A stretch of 64,000 nt of DNA from Tanytarsus gracilentus (GCA_038502055.1 JAXRKN010000045.1:8855501-8919500), one strand, 5' to 3'; shown: positions 34,901 to 48,716, counted from the stretch's first letter. A program made the numbers and translations. The notes: a model not told the origin generated them from the sequence alone.

Positions 34901-37107
34901 TTAGGTTTTTAAAAAGTTCAAAATTTTTTCAAAAATAATTTCACATGCAAAAATTCCCACACAACCTCCGATGCACATCGAATAAAGAATAAAAACTGAT
35001 TTCATCTGGTAAGTTGAAAGACTCTTCAGCTCATGATTCGGCACTTGATTCGCCTTAATTCTCCGAATGTAAATTAAATCATTTTCAATCATCGCCAACA
35101 TCATTTGATATTTCGATAAGCCCGCTTCAAAAATTCTCATTAAAATTTCATTGAATCGATTAACGAACGGTGAAGTTTTAGGAACTGACGTTGCATAGTA
35201 ATACTCATATGGTGATTCATCGAGGTGAGTCAATAAATTATTTCCATTTGCATCAAAATATTTATTTTCCAGATGTTCGATAATGTTGTCGAGGTAGAGC
35301 ATTGCGTACTGCCTTGATTTTATCATTTTACCCATATTTTGGACATCAATAAATGCCATTGGATCTCCAACTTTTTCGAGTCTTCTTGACTTTTCAACGG
35401 CTTTGTTAAGGAGTTTGTGCGATGACGAAGCGTTTTCATAATTTCCTTCGAAAAGTATCGCCATCGGGTAAGGAACTTTAATTATTAATTTACTTCTCAT
35501 AAGTTCATCAATACTTTTTATATCTCTCAGTCCCAAATCTGCATTGAGAAATTCAACCATTTTTCCTGAAAAAGTATTTCCGACAATCATCCAAACAATT
35601 GCAATTGCTCCAATGACATAGCGTGATGGCCAAAATGTCGGCATTTTAATTGACACAAAATTCATTATCGCAAAGTAATTGAGAAAGTTTAATGTGAGTC
35701 CATCGAAAAATGAATGTCGACATCCACCAATAAAATTTAAAATAAAAACTAGAGGTGGAAGTGCAAAAAACATTGTGAGCAAAATTATCTTCAGACTTTC
35801 ATCGAGGAAATTATAAATGCTGATGAGAATGTTCACTTCATCCCAGTTTTTTGTCGGTACTGAAAATTTTAGTTTTGTAACGGAGGTCGGAAAAAGACAT
35901 AACGAGTTTGTGGTGTTGTATTCAGAAACGAGTCTTGCGTTAGAAGCAAAATCAGCATGCTCATATTCAATCATGCCGAGGCTGCCTGTAAATTTTCAAA
36001 TGTTTTAAAATTCCACAAACAAAATTTTAAATCTCTAAAATTTTAATTTACCCGTAAAAGTTCCATTACTTGTCTCATAGCCATGCTTGATTCCATCGGA
36101 TGATTTTACAAATCTAATTTTAAAATTTGCTAAATTTGATAAAACTTTCAGCACTTCCGCATCCTGCAATTTTAAAGTCTCTAATTTTAGGTGTCCGTTT
36201 TCATCCTTTTCTCCATCGCAAACCATCATGAAGCGGAAAATCACAACTTTCAATGTGTGTTGCTCTAAATTACCAAAGCGAGTTTTCATGAAACTTTTTA
36301 ATTGACTTAACCCTTCTTCAAAATCAAAATCGAATGTTATTTTCACAATTTTTGGATCAGATGAAAAATATTTAAATCCGTAAATGTGAAATGTTGTAAA
36401 ATGTTTTCTGAACTCGAAATCATTGATGATGAAAATGTCATGAATACGAAATTTTTGCCATGCTTCAATGAAAATTTTCTCGTAAAGTATTTGTGAGAAA
36501 TTTTCACTTAAAAAAATCATAATTCGAATTTTAGGATTGATTTTGCTTATTTTTGAAAAAACATTGCTGAATAAATTTTGGGAATTTCTATGAAAAATTA
36601 AACCCTTTGTTTGATCAAAGTCGATGATTATGCTTTTAGTTGTTGAATTATTTTCTGGAATTAAACTAAAAATTTAAAATTAAAATAGTAAAATGTTTCT
36701 CACAAAATTAATGTTTTTTATATTTTAGGATTTAAATCTACTTTAATAATTTTTAACCCTAAATTTTTTGGTGATATTTAAAATAATTTTTTTTAATTGC
36801 TCACCTTATATTATTATAATTGACCAATGGAAGTGTTCCCATGCAGTTTAAATTTGATTTAAACTCGTTATTTGAGTCTAAAACGTTGATGATTGTTTTT
36901 TTATCCTTTAAAATTTAACTCTTCTTATTTAAATTCTTAAAAATATTTCAAATCTTTCACCTTAAAAACTTCTTGAACCACATTTTCTCGTACAATATCA
37001 CAAGCATCATTTTCAATAAACATAACTTGACTGAAAACACGTGTAATCACGAGGGTGAAAACAAGCAGCTCTGTAGTCAACCACATGTTGATGCCTTCTG
37101 ACAACAT
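34901..37107 (-). CDS. Divergent ionotropic receptor (IR) b
   Basis: A chemosensory IR paralogous to receptor a. Exons 37107-36961, 36905-36805, 36665-36052 and 35985-34901 give about 648 residues. A second in-frame Met (MWLTTELLVFTLVITRVFSQ) is a better signal-peptide start than the first ATG (MLSEGIN), seven codons earlier. S1 has LKLQDAEVLKVLSNLANFKI and NGTFTGSLGMIEYEHADF. TM1 follows near IILLTMFFALPPLVFILNF. The pore/TM2 block has PTFWPSRYVIGAI and GNTFSGKMVEFL. S2 has DIKSIDELMRSKLIIKVPYP, and the final TM is around VFILYSMCIGGCVGIFACEI. It has one more intron than receptor a. The canonical glutamate contacts are not recognisable, so the ligand cannot be guessed. Confidence 0.85.
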
Positions 37108-37654
37108 TTACTCGTGTTCAAATCCTCAACGGATTAATCATGGTAAATTGACATGAATATTGTATTATTAATGCGGAATCATGATTGTCAACATGTTGAT
37201 AATATTATCCACAAATGGACATTAAAAATTGAAAATTTTTATTTATTCCAATAATTGTGACCCTAAAATTTTTCTTTGTCGAGACCTGGAAAGTTTTCCA
37301 AAAAATTTAAATCATGCTTTAAGTTTATGCTGCAAAACCACCAAAGTTCACGTCTCATTACCGAATCTTAAATTATTCAACACTCACAGAGTGTGTGTTT
37401 AGTAAAAATTTAATTAGCTTCAAAGAAATTTTAATATTCACATGCCGCTTTTTTCACGACCCCCACTTTTGTTATTTTTTTTCCAGAGTCAATGAAATCA
37501 TTATCATCGCACATGTAAGTCGGTATTTGCATATTAAATAAGATGCGTTAATTGTTGTGTGATGATAAGATAGCGAGAGAGATAAACAGAGATTTTTTCG
37601 CATCTGCGATTTTAATTAAAATTTTCTCAGTTTCAATTTAAATTTTGTGCGAAG
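37108..37654. promoter_or_regulatory. Divergent region, IR b / GNAT gene
   Basis: 547 bases between divergent start codons. GATA words cluster at about 37560-37585 (GATGATAAGATAGC and GATAAAC). A possible initiator TCAGTT at 37627-37632 lies 28 bases before the GNAT ATG. Promoter assignment is weak. Confidence 0.4.
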
Positions 37655-38429
37655 ATGAACTGTAGTTGGCGGAGGCCTTCGAGTGCTGAACAATCGCTCA
37701 TTTATTCTATTTTCGAGTCTTTTGATGCTTTCGGTGAAAAATGCACGTATAAAATTGAGGACTTGAGCGAGGATAAATTCGACATTGCACTTGAAATTTT
37801 GAGGGAAAATTTTATCGATAATGAGCCGATGATGAGTTCGAAAATGGTCAAAAATGATTTGTTATCTGTCGAAGAATTAATTGAATATTGGCGAAAATTG
37901 TTGAAGCAGAAAATTTCGGTTGTTTGCTATCGAGAAGGGTCATGTGATATTGTTGGATTCAGCTTGTTAGGTGAATTAAATTAAAACGTAGTTCTTTAAT
38001 TATTTCCTAATTTAATTTCAAGGTGTGATAACCGAAGAAGATTTTGACACCTATAAGCCCAGCGGAGAGAGTTGGAGTGAAATTTTTAAAGTACGAAAAT
38101 TTATCAAAGACATCTTTTTCAACCCATTCGAGTGCTATCGCGTTGATAAGATTATGACCGAAGAATGCTTTTATGCAAATAAAAATCACGCGTGTGAAAA
38201 TATTCAAGCCGAAATGATCAAAGCTCGCACCGCAATGGGAAAATTTTTTGGTATTTCAACATTTTCAAGCTTTTTAGCATCGACAAGCTCTCAAAAAGTC
38301 GCTCTCGATTGCGGATATGAGGAAAATTTCACGATGGACTTCAATAAATTACCAAAATATGTTTGCGAAGGATATTTTCCGAGGATTAAGGAGGAATGCT
38401 TGAAAATTATGAGCATAAAGTTTTATTGA
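37655..38429 (+). CDS. Divergent GNAT / arylalkylamine N-acetyltransferase-like protein
   Basis: A two-exon gene (37655-37970, 38023-38429) of about 240 residues. The N-terminal part, YKIEDLSEDKFDIALEIL followed by RENFIDNEPM, matches the opening of insect AANAT-like acetyltransferases (the FF..DEPL motif). VVCYREGSCDIVGFSLLG is the next strand pair. The C-terminal half has KARTAMGKFFGISTF and SQKVALDCGYEENFTMDF, matching the AANAT C-terminal strands. The acetyl-CoA pyrophosphate loop, normally a Gly-rich R-G-x-G-I-G, is replaced by NKNHACENIQ. The fold is likely, but catalysis is doubtful. Insect AANATs inactivate amines and sclerotise cuticle; no role is claimed here. Confidence 0.7.
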
Positions 38430-38805
38430 GTGCTAAATTTTTTTTTATAAAAATAAAATTTTAAAAATTAAAAATAAATTTAAGTTAGAAATTTAAAATT
38501 TTATTTTTCAATAAAAATTTTCTAACGTATTTTAAATTTTTAAATCACAGGGGCACTCAACTGCGCGTGGATTTGAGTCATAACGAGAGAGAGAGAGAAA
38601 AAAGTGTAAAAAAAACTTCGCGTATATTTAATAAATTTTATCTACTCGCCACCTTTTCGGAAGCTTATTTTATTGCTGATTGAAGTAAATCCCATCGTTT
38701 CTATGTCTTGATAACGATCGCGATTGAGTTTGTCGTGATTTGAGGAGAGAAGAAGAGTAAAATCAATATTTTTTTGCAGTGTTTGCAAAACGCAGTTAAA
38801 AAAAG
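38430..38805. other. Spacer and NudE 5' region
   Basis: Contains a short GA-repeat near 38583-38600. A TTTTTTGCAG just upstream of the NudE start could be an acceptor for a spliced leader. No gene is seen. Confidence 0.4.
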
Positions 38806-40619
38806 ATGGAAAATCGATCATTTAGCTCCATAGAGGAGGAGTGTCACTACTGGAAAGAAACGGCGAGACTGTATCGTAAAGAGTGAGTCGAGGAAATTGA
38901 ATCGTGTCATTAAATTCATTTTGCTCTGTTAATTTTAGGAAATCTGATGTTCAGAAAGAGTTTGAAGATTTTACGGAAGAATCGCGACAGCTGGAACAGG
39001 AACTCGAAACAACGCTCATTCAAAATGAAAAACAGCTTCGCGACGCGATTCAAACGATCGACAATTTGAAGGATTTAAATCAATCGTTACGGGTATGTAA
39101 AATTTAAAGTTGAAATTTCCATATTTAGCTGGAACTAATCAATTTCATCATCACTATAAATACAGCAAAGACTCACTACATTCGAACGCGAAGCAATTGT
39201 GCATGAGACACGAATTAGTCAATTGCACACGGAATGTGACACGATGAAGGCCTACATTCGTGAACTAGAACAAAAGAATGATGACCTTGAGCGAACGAAT
39301 CGTGTTGTGAGTGAGAGTGTCACGGGCTTTGAGGCGATGCTCAATCAGGCCTACGAGAAGAATGCCCTCCTTGAGATGGAGGTGGATGAAAAGGAACAAC
39401 TACAGATTAATCTGCAGCGATTGATGGACGAGGCGAGAGGTGAGCATATTTGCTTGAGTAAATTGACACAACTTAACTTAAACAAAATTAAATTTGTAGA
39501 TCTCAAACAAGAGCTGAAAATAAGAAACATTACGATTCCCATTCGACAAGGAAACAGCAGTACTGAAACCGCTGAAGGCCCCACAGAAGCAGAACCCATG
39601 GACACATCAATCACGCCCGTCACTTTAGCATCTCCTTCAAAAAACCGCCAGTCAACGACGAGAGATGTTCATAGATTTAATGACATTAACGATAGTAGGA
39701 ACAACAATAGTCTCCTGGACAAGACATCCTCGACGGCGGCATATTCCAGTCTCAACGACACCACAATCCTCAACAACATGAGCTTCGAAAGTATGACAAC
39801 GACGATCAACAACAATGACAGTATCACAAAATCTCACGGTAACGGCGAGAGCTTCAACAAATCATCACAATCGAATTCTGTGCTTAAGTGTAAGTTACTC
39901 AAGTTGCTCTCTTGTTGGCGAGTGGTGGACTAATTGTGCTTATGATTTCGAATATCTTCTTTTGGCTTTAACCGCTCTCTCACTCTCTCTCTCTAAGATA
40001 GAATTAGACAAATTTCCTAACAGTTTTGCTTTTAACTGTTACTTTCACGCTTTGAATTAAAGAATGCCTAATAATTGCGAAAATGATGAGACTGAAATTA
40101 AAATATTTTCTCTTTCTTCTTCCTCCTCTCCATGCTTACATTGTTATGTATCTCTTGAAAAATTATTAACTCACCAATTATGACCATGTACATTATGATG
40201 ATTAAATATAGATGACTGTGCAATAAACAGCAATCCAATAGCTGCGAGCACGAGGGTATCGGCACTGAATATTGTCGCGGATCTCTTAAAGAAATTGGAC
40301 GTAAGTTTGTTAAAGAATTATAAATTATTTTTAAGGAGGGCTTTTTTTTGTAAATTATGTGACTGAAATTATTTTATAATAAATTTGTGTGAATTTCATT
40401 TTGAACTGAATTTTATTTAGTTATTTTGGTGTCACATAATTGACAAATCAAACTCCCATTTGAGATCACTAAAGTAACCTTAATCTCTCACAGAATCTCG
40501 AAGCGAAACTAAAGTCTTGGAAAACTCAGAAGTCTCCAACTCAGCGAATTATGGATGTGACGGCGTCATTCAACAACAATGAAAAATCAATTTCAATAGA
40601 AAATCTCGACCATAAGTAA
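38806..40619 (+). CDS. nudE: NudE (NDE1/NDEL1), dynein regulator
   Basis: Binds Lis1 and dynein and acts in nuclear migration, mitosis and axonal transport. Six exons, 38806-38882, 38939-39092, 39166-39439, 39500-39889, 40212-40300 and 40494-40619, give about 369 residues, like other NudE proteins. The N-terminal coiled coil has the family's opening FSSIEEECHYWKETARLY (dynein-binding) and continues through the Lis1-binding block with YIRELEQKNDDLERTNR and MLNQAYEKNALLEMEVDEKE, ending DEARDLKQELKIR. The middle is Ser/Thr/Asn-rich and presumably disordered. The C-terminus keeps the conserved NIVADLLKKLDNLEAKL helix. All introns fall in frame-consistent phases. Confidence 0.93.
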
Positions 40620-43600
40620 TAAGTCGAGCACATACACACACAAAAAAAATATATCAGAGCGCCACTACTATATAATCACCATAAAGCATGTAAAAATGCC
40701 TTCAGAATTTATTCAAAATGTTGCTTCGCAATGTGACTACAAAAATTGAAAATACTTCAACCTTTCATATGAGAATTTTTCGATAACTTTTTGCGAAAGA
40801 GCAAGAAGAGATTAGAATTAAGGCTTAGAATTTCACACACACCCAAACACAATAGATTAACCCACGATGGACCTGATGACAATTGTAAAATTTCTCTTGG
40901 TTCCCGATATTAATTTTTAAAGATAACTTTCTATCTCATATTTATTTTTTCCAATAACGCATAAAAAAGAGAATTAGAAAAAAAACTCCCAAAATAGCTT
41001 AGAATTTAGCTTTTTTATAATTAATTAATTATTTTCCAATTATGTAAGACAAAAATTTTGTAAAATGAGGAAGAAGAAGAGCAAAAAAAATTAGGCAAAG
41101 AAAACTCTATTTTTAAAAGAAATATATTAAGTTAAGATTTTTTTTGCGGTGAGATATAACAAATCATTGAATAAGATTCTACTGGCTTTTAGGCTTTCCA
41201 AACAAAATCTTGCTAATTTTCTGTAAGAAAAATTACTTTAAAAAAATTCCTTGTACCAATTGCAATTTGAAAAGATATAAGAGAAAAAATATTTAAAGGA
41301 ATAAAATCTTCTATAAAAAATGTAGAAAAAATTTGCATAAAGATGTTTCATGTTTATAAGTGCCTGCCATCATCATTTTAATATTTTGCAAATTTCTCTT
41401 TCAATTTTCACCCTCATCTCTCGTAAATTAAAGGCATTATTTACGCCTTATAAGACGCTTAGATCGAGGGAAGGAAAAAATGAATAGAAAAATTTATCAT
41501 AAATTTTTTTTTCATAATATCACAAAAAGGTAATCGACCCTTCTTATGAAGTTTGTGAAGCAGTGATGTAAATTTTTAAAATTTAGCGTCTTTTAGAAAG
41601 TCAAATTTTTAACCTTTTGGTAAAAATTTTTTCTATCAAAAATTCTTCCCCTCTTTTTCATAGCTTTTCAGTCACCCCCTGCTGACTTTACGCATTCTTC
41701 ATATAAATATTATGTTGAAAAGGTATTGCATGCAATTACAACATTCATTTCCCTTCCAATAAAACCTCAGTATGTCCCATCATTTGGGGTTTAACCAACT
41801 GAGCTCTATTCGATCCCACGAAATGCAAAATTATGAACCCATTTCCCTTACGCTAGCATTTTTATCTGACACTTGCTATTTAATTCATTTCACGGCACGC
41901 TTCCTGTGTCCATTTTTCATCAGCACACCAGGAATGATTTAGTGACTTTTGACGACAGTAAATTTTATTTTCGTGATGCTCAAAGGACTTTACAAAACAC
42001 TTTGTAGGTTTATCGATTTAATTTTTCCCTTTCGATTTTCTTTTTTTTATCAAAAGAATACAAATTGAAATTTCGAAAGAAACGCTTATCAATTTTTAAT
42101 CATGTCGACATCATTGAATGTTTAATGGAAACAGATCAACAGTTAAGCTTTTCCTTCTCGTCTTCATCTCTCGAATGTGTTTGCTTTTGCGTGTACGAAT
42201 TTCACATTTTTCCCTTAAAAATTCATCTCATGTAAAAGGCATTCATCTTTCACTACGTCTTTATATAAAAAAGAAAGTCGACATGCGATGAAAAATTTAT
42301 TTGAATTGTTTTCGTTTTTTTTGATACGAGTTGGAGGTCGCATTTAATCGCCCCAAGGCAAGGACGAAGGTCTTCAAAATTTAATTTTTTATGTGAATTT
42401 TACAAATGCTCAATTTTTCATTTTGATTCAAAAAATGAAACGGTTAAAATTTTTGGGAGTTTGAAAATTACGAAAAAGGTTGAAAAAATTCAAAATTAAT
42501 CGGAATTTTTCTTTGTTCTTATAAGTTTAAGATTGTGATTTTAAAAACTTAATTAAGTTGGAAAATTGAAGCCAATTAAATTAAGATTAAAAATTCACGT
42601 TGGTTACCTTCAATCTTTTGTCGATGGGTTTCATTTAATTCCGTTAATTTTCCTCGAAGCAAAATAATTTTTTAAACGTTGGCTAGTGCCAAAATAATTA
42701 TAAATATTTTTTTAATGAAAAATAATCATTTTAAAAAATATTAATAATAGTGCCGGGGTGCCGATCGCCTAAGATGATTAAAAAAGATCGAGAGGGCTTT
42801 AAATAAAATCTTTTACTCCCACGGTAACAAATCCGCCAACACTAAAATATTTCAATGGAATTTAGGAAACTTTGTCAAGCAGCTTAAATTACAATTAATT
42901 ACTTGGCGACAAAATTAATCTCATCAAAAAAATAAAAATAATTCTTAAAAAAATCTAGAATTTAATTTCTAACGTTTTCTCGATTTTTTAAAGTGTTTCT
43001 CAGGTACGAAATCTAAAAATAAACTGCGAAAAGTATCTTTAATCCCTAAACCATCCTCGGAATTTAATCGATTTCTTCTTAATAGAATTTTATCCCTCAA
43101 AAAATTTAAATTTCACCCGCACGCATTCGCACCTAAAATGGTTTAGAGAAAAATATTTTTATCAACATTCCTTGATTTTCTCATCGCTCTTGAGGTAGAA
43201 AAAATCATCCCTTTCACTCTTTGCTTTCGCATATTACAAATAACCCAGCATGTAGGATGTAATTGAATTTTATGTCAATATTTGAACATTTTTATGATGA
43301 CAAGAAGAAAAAAATTCTGCAATTGATGTACTCGATGTATGAATGTGGGAGCGATAAAAAAGATAATTTTCCGATTAATCTACATCGGTTATTGAATTCA
43401 ACGACAACAACAAAACGCTGCAGGGAGCGGTAATAGAGTTTGGAAAATTGCAATTTCCTTCAATCGATCCAAAGACAAAAATGGATTTTTTTAACCTCAC
43501 TCGTGCCCGGCCATCATCTACCTCAATAGAGAGCAAAAGGGGAATAAGTCATCATTCACGAGTAAATAACGATGAGAAATTCCATTTTGTTCATATCATT

Positions 43601-46600
43601 CGGAACAGTCAGCAATTTATCATTTTTTTATTTATTTCCTCTGCACAAACTTGTCATGTCATGAGAGAAAGGATGACAAAGAAAATGTGAAGGAAAAAAG
43701 TGTGAAAAGTGAGCGATAATGAATTTAATTGAATTTCTTGCTGTGATTTTTTTCTCACTCTCAAATTGACTTGTATGAATGTCTTAAATATTTTTTAAAA
43801 GAAATTATCGAAACCCACACAGAAATGTTGCGCAGCTTAAAATAATTTCAAAAACGACTTTCAACATAAAAAACTCATTCAGATGTTCAAAGTTCAATAG
43901 AAATCATTGAAATCTATCAAGCAGAAAAATTCTAGGAAAAAGCCCAACTCAATGAAAGCAACCCACTGCTTTTCACATCAGTTGTTTCAATTTCATTGAA
44001 TTTTTCAAGGCAAAATTAAATTTTTTTTATTTGATTAATGTTGAAGGTCTCAAGGCCTTGCGGAATTCTCGAGTGAAAAGTTCACTGAGTTCTCAACTAT
44101 AGGAGAAATTTATTTGTTTGCTTAATTAATGAATTGAAATAACCACAACCTCAAATTTATTCGATCAATCAATTAATATTGTTATCGAATTTTACGGTCG
44201 AAATTTTTTTCTTTTCAACATAATGAAAACTCACTGTTTGGTATGCTTTTAGCTTATTGTGTTGGCTCTTAAATAAATTTAGATTTTGCTCTCTTTAAAT
44301 TTGCTCGCACAAAGCACTTTTGCCAGTAAAAGATTGCATTTTCCTACTTTTCATTCAAAATTGGCTCATTACAGTAGCAAAAAATTCTTTTATTTTCAAT
44401 GCATTCAGATGAGAAAATTCTGATTGAAAATTACACGCAAATTCTTTATGATCCGCATAAAAGAAGCTCAACAGTGCATTTTATAAAATTGAATAAAGAA
44501 AAGCGATGCGATTTATGGACAATTAAATCGAGGAGAATTCAATTTCGCGTAGTAATAAAATATGAGAAATTTTTTAAATTTGTGAAAATTTAAAATTTTT
44601 AAATAAGAGCAAAAAATCTCTCAGACGACACAAAAAACATTAAAAAGACAGCAAAAAACTTGATTTTTAACATGCAAAAAAATTGATAAAACATCAAAAG
44701 AACTTGAAACCTTTTCTTACATCATCTTCTCGCCCCTTTAAAGTTCAACAGCCTTCTTACTCCGCAATTGCCGAATGAAATTCTCTTGCATCCAAAATAA
44801 AGAAAAGAATCTCATCTCAATTGCACCCTTACAAGTGCACTAGAAGATGAAATGAATGATATGAAAGAAGCTCGCACAAGAATGAAAATGGAAAAGAGAT
44901 TTTCAAATTTAAGAGCGTCATAATCAACTAAGTTTTCAATTTAAATTGAAGGAAGAAAGTGAAGAGGAAAAAATTCATTTCTGTGTGCAAGAAATTTGGA
45001 ATAAAAAAAGGGAGGGAGATAAAAAGTCATTCAGGAGCATTTGTGTGAAGAGATGGAAATTCGCTTTGACTGAGACTGGAAAAAACGAGCTGCATGGACG
45101 TTATCTGACGAGTGGTTTTGCGGCTTGTAAACTTGCATTTAATTTATTTTTTACCTTTGCTATTTAAATTTGTTTGAGTTTAGTCTTTGAAAAAAATTGC
45201 TCAAAGTTTTTCACCATTTTTTGCTGCTTTTTAAACGTTTTAATCCGGATCTTTTTAATTTACTGTTTTAAAATGTAGCTTCACATTATTTTAGATTAAA
45301 TTCTGAGTCTTTGATAATTTGTGTACATTATTGCAGTTTTGAAACTACTATAAATGCAATAATTCCAGGGGTCAACTTAAAAAATTTAATAAAGAATAAA
45401 AATTGCAAAATTTAAAAAACAATTTTTTTTATCGCATGACGCAGATTTTAATAAACTTTAAATATAATTTTTCACTTACCTCAAAATCACTACGATCAAG
45501 AAGGAAAGCGAGCAAAAAGAGGAAAGAAATCTCATTTGCTGATTTAATAAACCGTCAAGTTCTCTTTATGTTCCTGTGTGAATAAAAAGAAAGTGGAAAA
45601 GCAAGCATATTGTGTGTTCTCGTGTAACTACAAGCCAGTTGTTGTTGTAGCAATTACCGCTCCAAGCCATTTCATTATTTCACAATAATAATGAAAAAAG
45701 GAAGCGAAGGAGCTGCAAATTTAATATAAAAATGCAAGCACACTACTATATGCCGTGCGAATCAATTTCCTAGTTACGACTGGTGGACTTGGAAATGCTT
45801 TCATCGCCTCTTCACTTCTACAACCCTAAGCGGATTATTATTAAAAAGTCTCGTCTTTCTCGCTCACTCGATAAGATGCAATTTTATGAAAATTGTTGTC
45901 GTCGCTTAATGCACGAGCGCTCTGTGATATTGCCATTGTGCATCGTTTATGACAAGCGCTTCAAGATTCGCTCTCGCAACAAACAGATTATGGAATTGAT
46001 TTTGCATAAAAATTCATGGCTCTTGCTTAAATATTTAACTCGAAAATTTTCATCTCGCTTTTCATCTTGCAAATGCTTTGTTGAGATGATTGAAAATTAA
46101 GTTGCTCGTCGAGTGAATTAATGAAAAAAAAAACTGAATGGCTTTTGTTGGGTGAAGGTGTGAGCATAATATATGAAGTTAAATTAAAAAGATGAAAATT
46201 TTCAAATGTTACGAAATTTTTTTTGTGGAAAATCCACTATTTAAAATTCTAAAACCAGCACAGAGTTCTTTTTATAATCGTGGTAATTTTATTTGACCCG
46301 AGGGAAAAAAATTATCAAAATAAAATTTAAAAATTTAACTGTCATTTTGCGTATTTGTTTAATTTTTGTAATAAGCTAATTTTAGAAATTAATCAATAAA
46401 TAAATTTTCATTTGATTTAAAAATTAAATTGTATTGAATTTCCCTCAAACGTTCAAAAGACCACGTTGAATAAAACTGTGTGTAAAATATTCATGCCACA
46501 AGTCAATTTGAGTGTGTTTGTGAGCTGTGATTTTCCAAACAATTTTCCTTAGCAAAAATATCCTCGCAGGATATTTCCATCGTTCATACAATTTCCAGCT

Positions 46601-48634
46601 CTGTTCTAAAGGAAATTTCCACGCGATGATGGAAATGTGAGGAGGAGAAGAAAATCCTTGAAAACAGCACGTGTTTTTTTGATGGGAAGGAGAAAGGATA
46701 TTTTGGATTGTTGTGAGGGATTTTTAATGGAAGTGAGTGAATTGTTGTTGTAGATCAGGATTCACTAATACATTCTTAATAAAATAGAACGTGATATTGG
46801 TAAATTTTATGCATTTTAATAATAAATGATTTATTTAGAAAAATATTAAGAAAGATTTAAAATTTTAAAAAAATTTAAATTAAAGGATAAAAAATTAATT
46901 TTTTAAATTCAAATAAAAACAATTTTTTAAATTTAAAAAAAAATTAAAAATCGCTTTAAAAATTTTTAATAAATCTTTCAGACTTAAAATTTCCATTTTA
47001 GTTTTTATGCGAAAATCCTTAAAAATTTATTTCGCATTACGTTAATAAAAATTCCTTAAGTGAATTCACAATCTCACGATGAAACTCTGAAATTTCTCTC
47101 TTAAAGGTCATTAAAATGCCATCTCACCTTTTTCTTTTTCGCACACTTTTAAAATTTATTCGATTTGCTTTTTCTTATTCACCGAGCATCATAAATTATC
47201 ATTAAAAAATTTCCTCTGAGATGTCAAACTAAAGAAAAAAAAGGTTTCTCGATGAAAGAGAGTCTTTTATAAATTATGCAACGACGTCAATTTGCATCCA
47301 TGGAAATTGGAGAGAGCACATGAAAAAGAATAATTCATTCCTTGAAGGACTGTGATGATATAAAGAACAAGACCACGATTATGGTTTTAGAATATCAAAA
47401 AGTAATTTCTAATGGAATCTCAAAGATGGATTTAAAATCACAGAAATATTAAAATATTTGTCATTAATTTTCTGAGAAGGTTAAGTGAACCGCAAGAGAT
47501 TTTTTTAGAATACTTTTTCATTCATTTCTAACGAAAGCACTTTTATCATTCACGAAAACAAAAATCCGTTTTCGGAAAAATTTCCCACTTTCTCCATCAA
47601 AAAATTCATCTCAACTCCCCAACGCAATTTATGAACTCATCCCCTCCTCCTTTACCTTCCCTTATCGCTCACCATTATCGAGATCATCATCGCATCACAA
47701 TTTAAATTCATATCTAAACCTCGAACAAAAATTGGAATTGCAAACCACAGCAGAAAAGAGATGAAAAAAGTCCAAATTCACATTCTAGAGTGTATTTATC
47801 AAAAAGTATATGAAAAAGCGGAGAAGAAAGGAGAGAAAAGCAATTTCTACTTTCGAGTGCTATTATTGAAGTATTTTCCTCTGATAAGCGCATAAAAAGC
47901 GACGAGAAAAGAGACTTTTTTGTTTCGGCTTTTTATTACATCCAAACACTTTCCTATGCTCTTTTGAATATTCTCGGTGGAAATTACGAAAAAAAGAGGT
48001 AAAGTTGGTGGAGTGAGTGTGAAAAAAAGGTTTTTTTTCGGAAGATTTGTGAACGAAGATAGAGCGGGAATGAGGAAATAGCTTTTGTGTGTGCATTCAG
48101 AGAAAGTGTTCAGTTTTATATATATTTGAAATCTATGGGCGAAAAAAATCGTCGTAGGAAGGATAAGTGTGAGAGAGACAGAGAGAGATGGAAAAAGTAT
48201 TAAAGCTCTTTGACACTTTTCACAGAATCGCTTCAATGAATTCTGTATGAACGAATTTTGTGTGGTTGATTCTTCGGGTGTGTGATGCGTAAGGATAAAA
48301 GCTCGATCACTCAAGCACATTTAGGGTGAATTCTTTAAATTGAAAAAACAATTTTTGAATTTTTTAATTCTAACGGTTTTTTTAAAATTTTTATAATAAA
48401 ATTTTGAATTTTTTTTAGAATCACCCACTTGAAGAGCTTAGATCCAAGCACTACACTTCCCACCTCTTATTTAGCATCGACAAAACTATATACAGCTATG
48501 CGCATCCATATCAATTGTGATGCTAACCAATCTGATGTTGGAGAAAAAGGAAAAGAAAGAAATAAATTGAGAAAATTCTCGAGGCATTTTTATCGGTGAG
48601 TCGAGTTTAAATTGTATTTCATTGTGTTCATGAG

Positions 48635-48716
48635 AATTTTCAATATGTATCTTCGAAATGTGCTGCCGAATTTTCAATATGTATCTTCAAAATTTGCTGC
48701 CGAATTTTCAATATTT
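48635..48716. repeat. 34-bp tandem repeat, about 2.4 copies
   Basis: AATTTTCAATATGTATCTTC opens copy 1 at 48635 and copy 2 at 48669, each ending GCTGCCG. A third partial copy starts at 48703. The two full copies differ at only two positions. Confidence 0.85.

Noticed and set aside
45783..46100. 105-codon open frame on the plus strand
   Set aside because: It begins at a non-ATG codon, is isolated, has no family features, and is Arg/Lys/Ser-rich as expected of random AT-rich DNA.
47847..48320. 157-codon open frame on the minus strand
   Set aside because: The composition follows AT- and GA-rich background, a second overlapping frame is open over the same stretch, and no domain, signal or family motif is visible.
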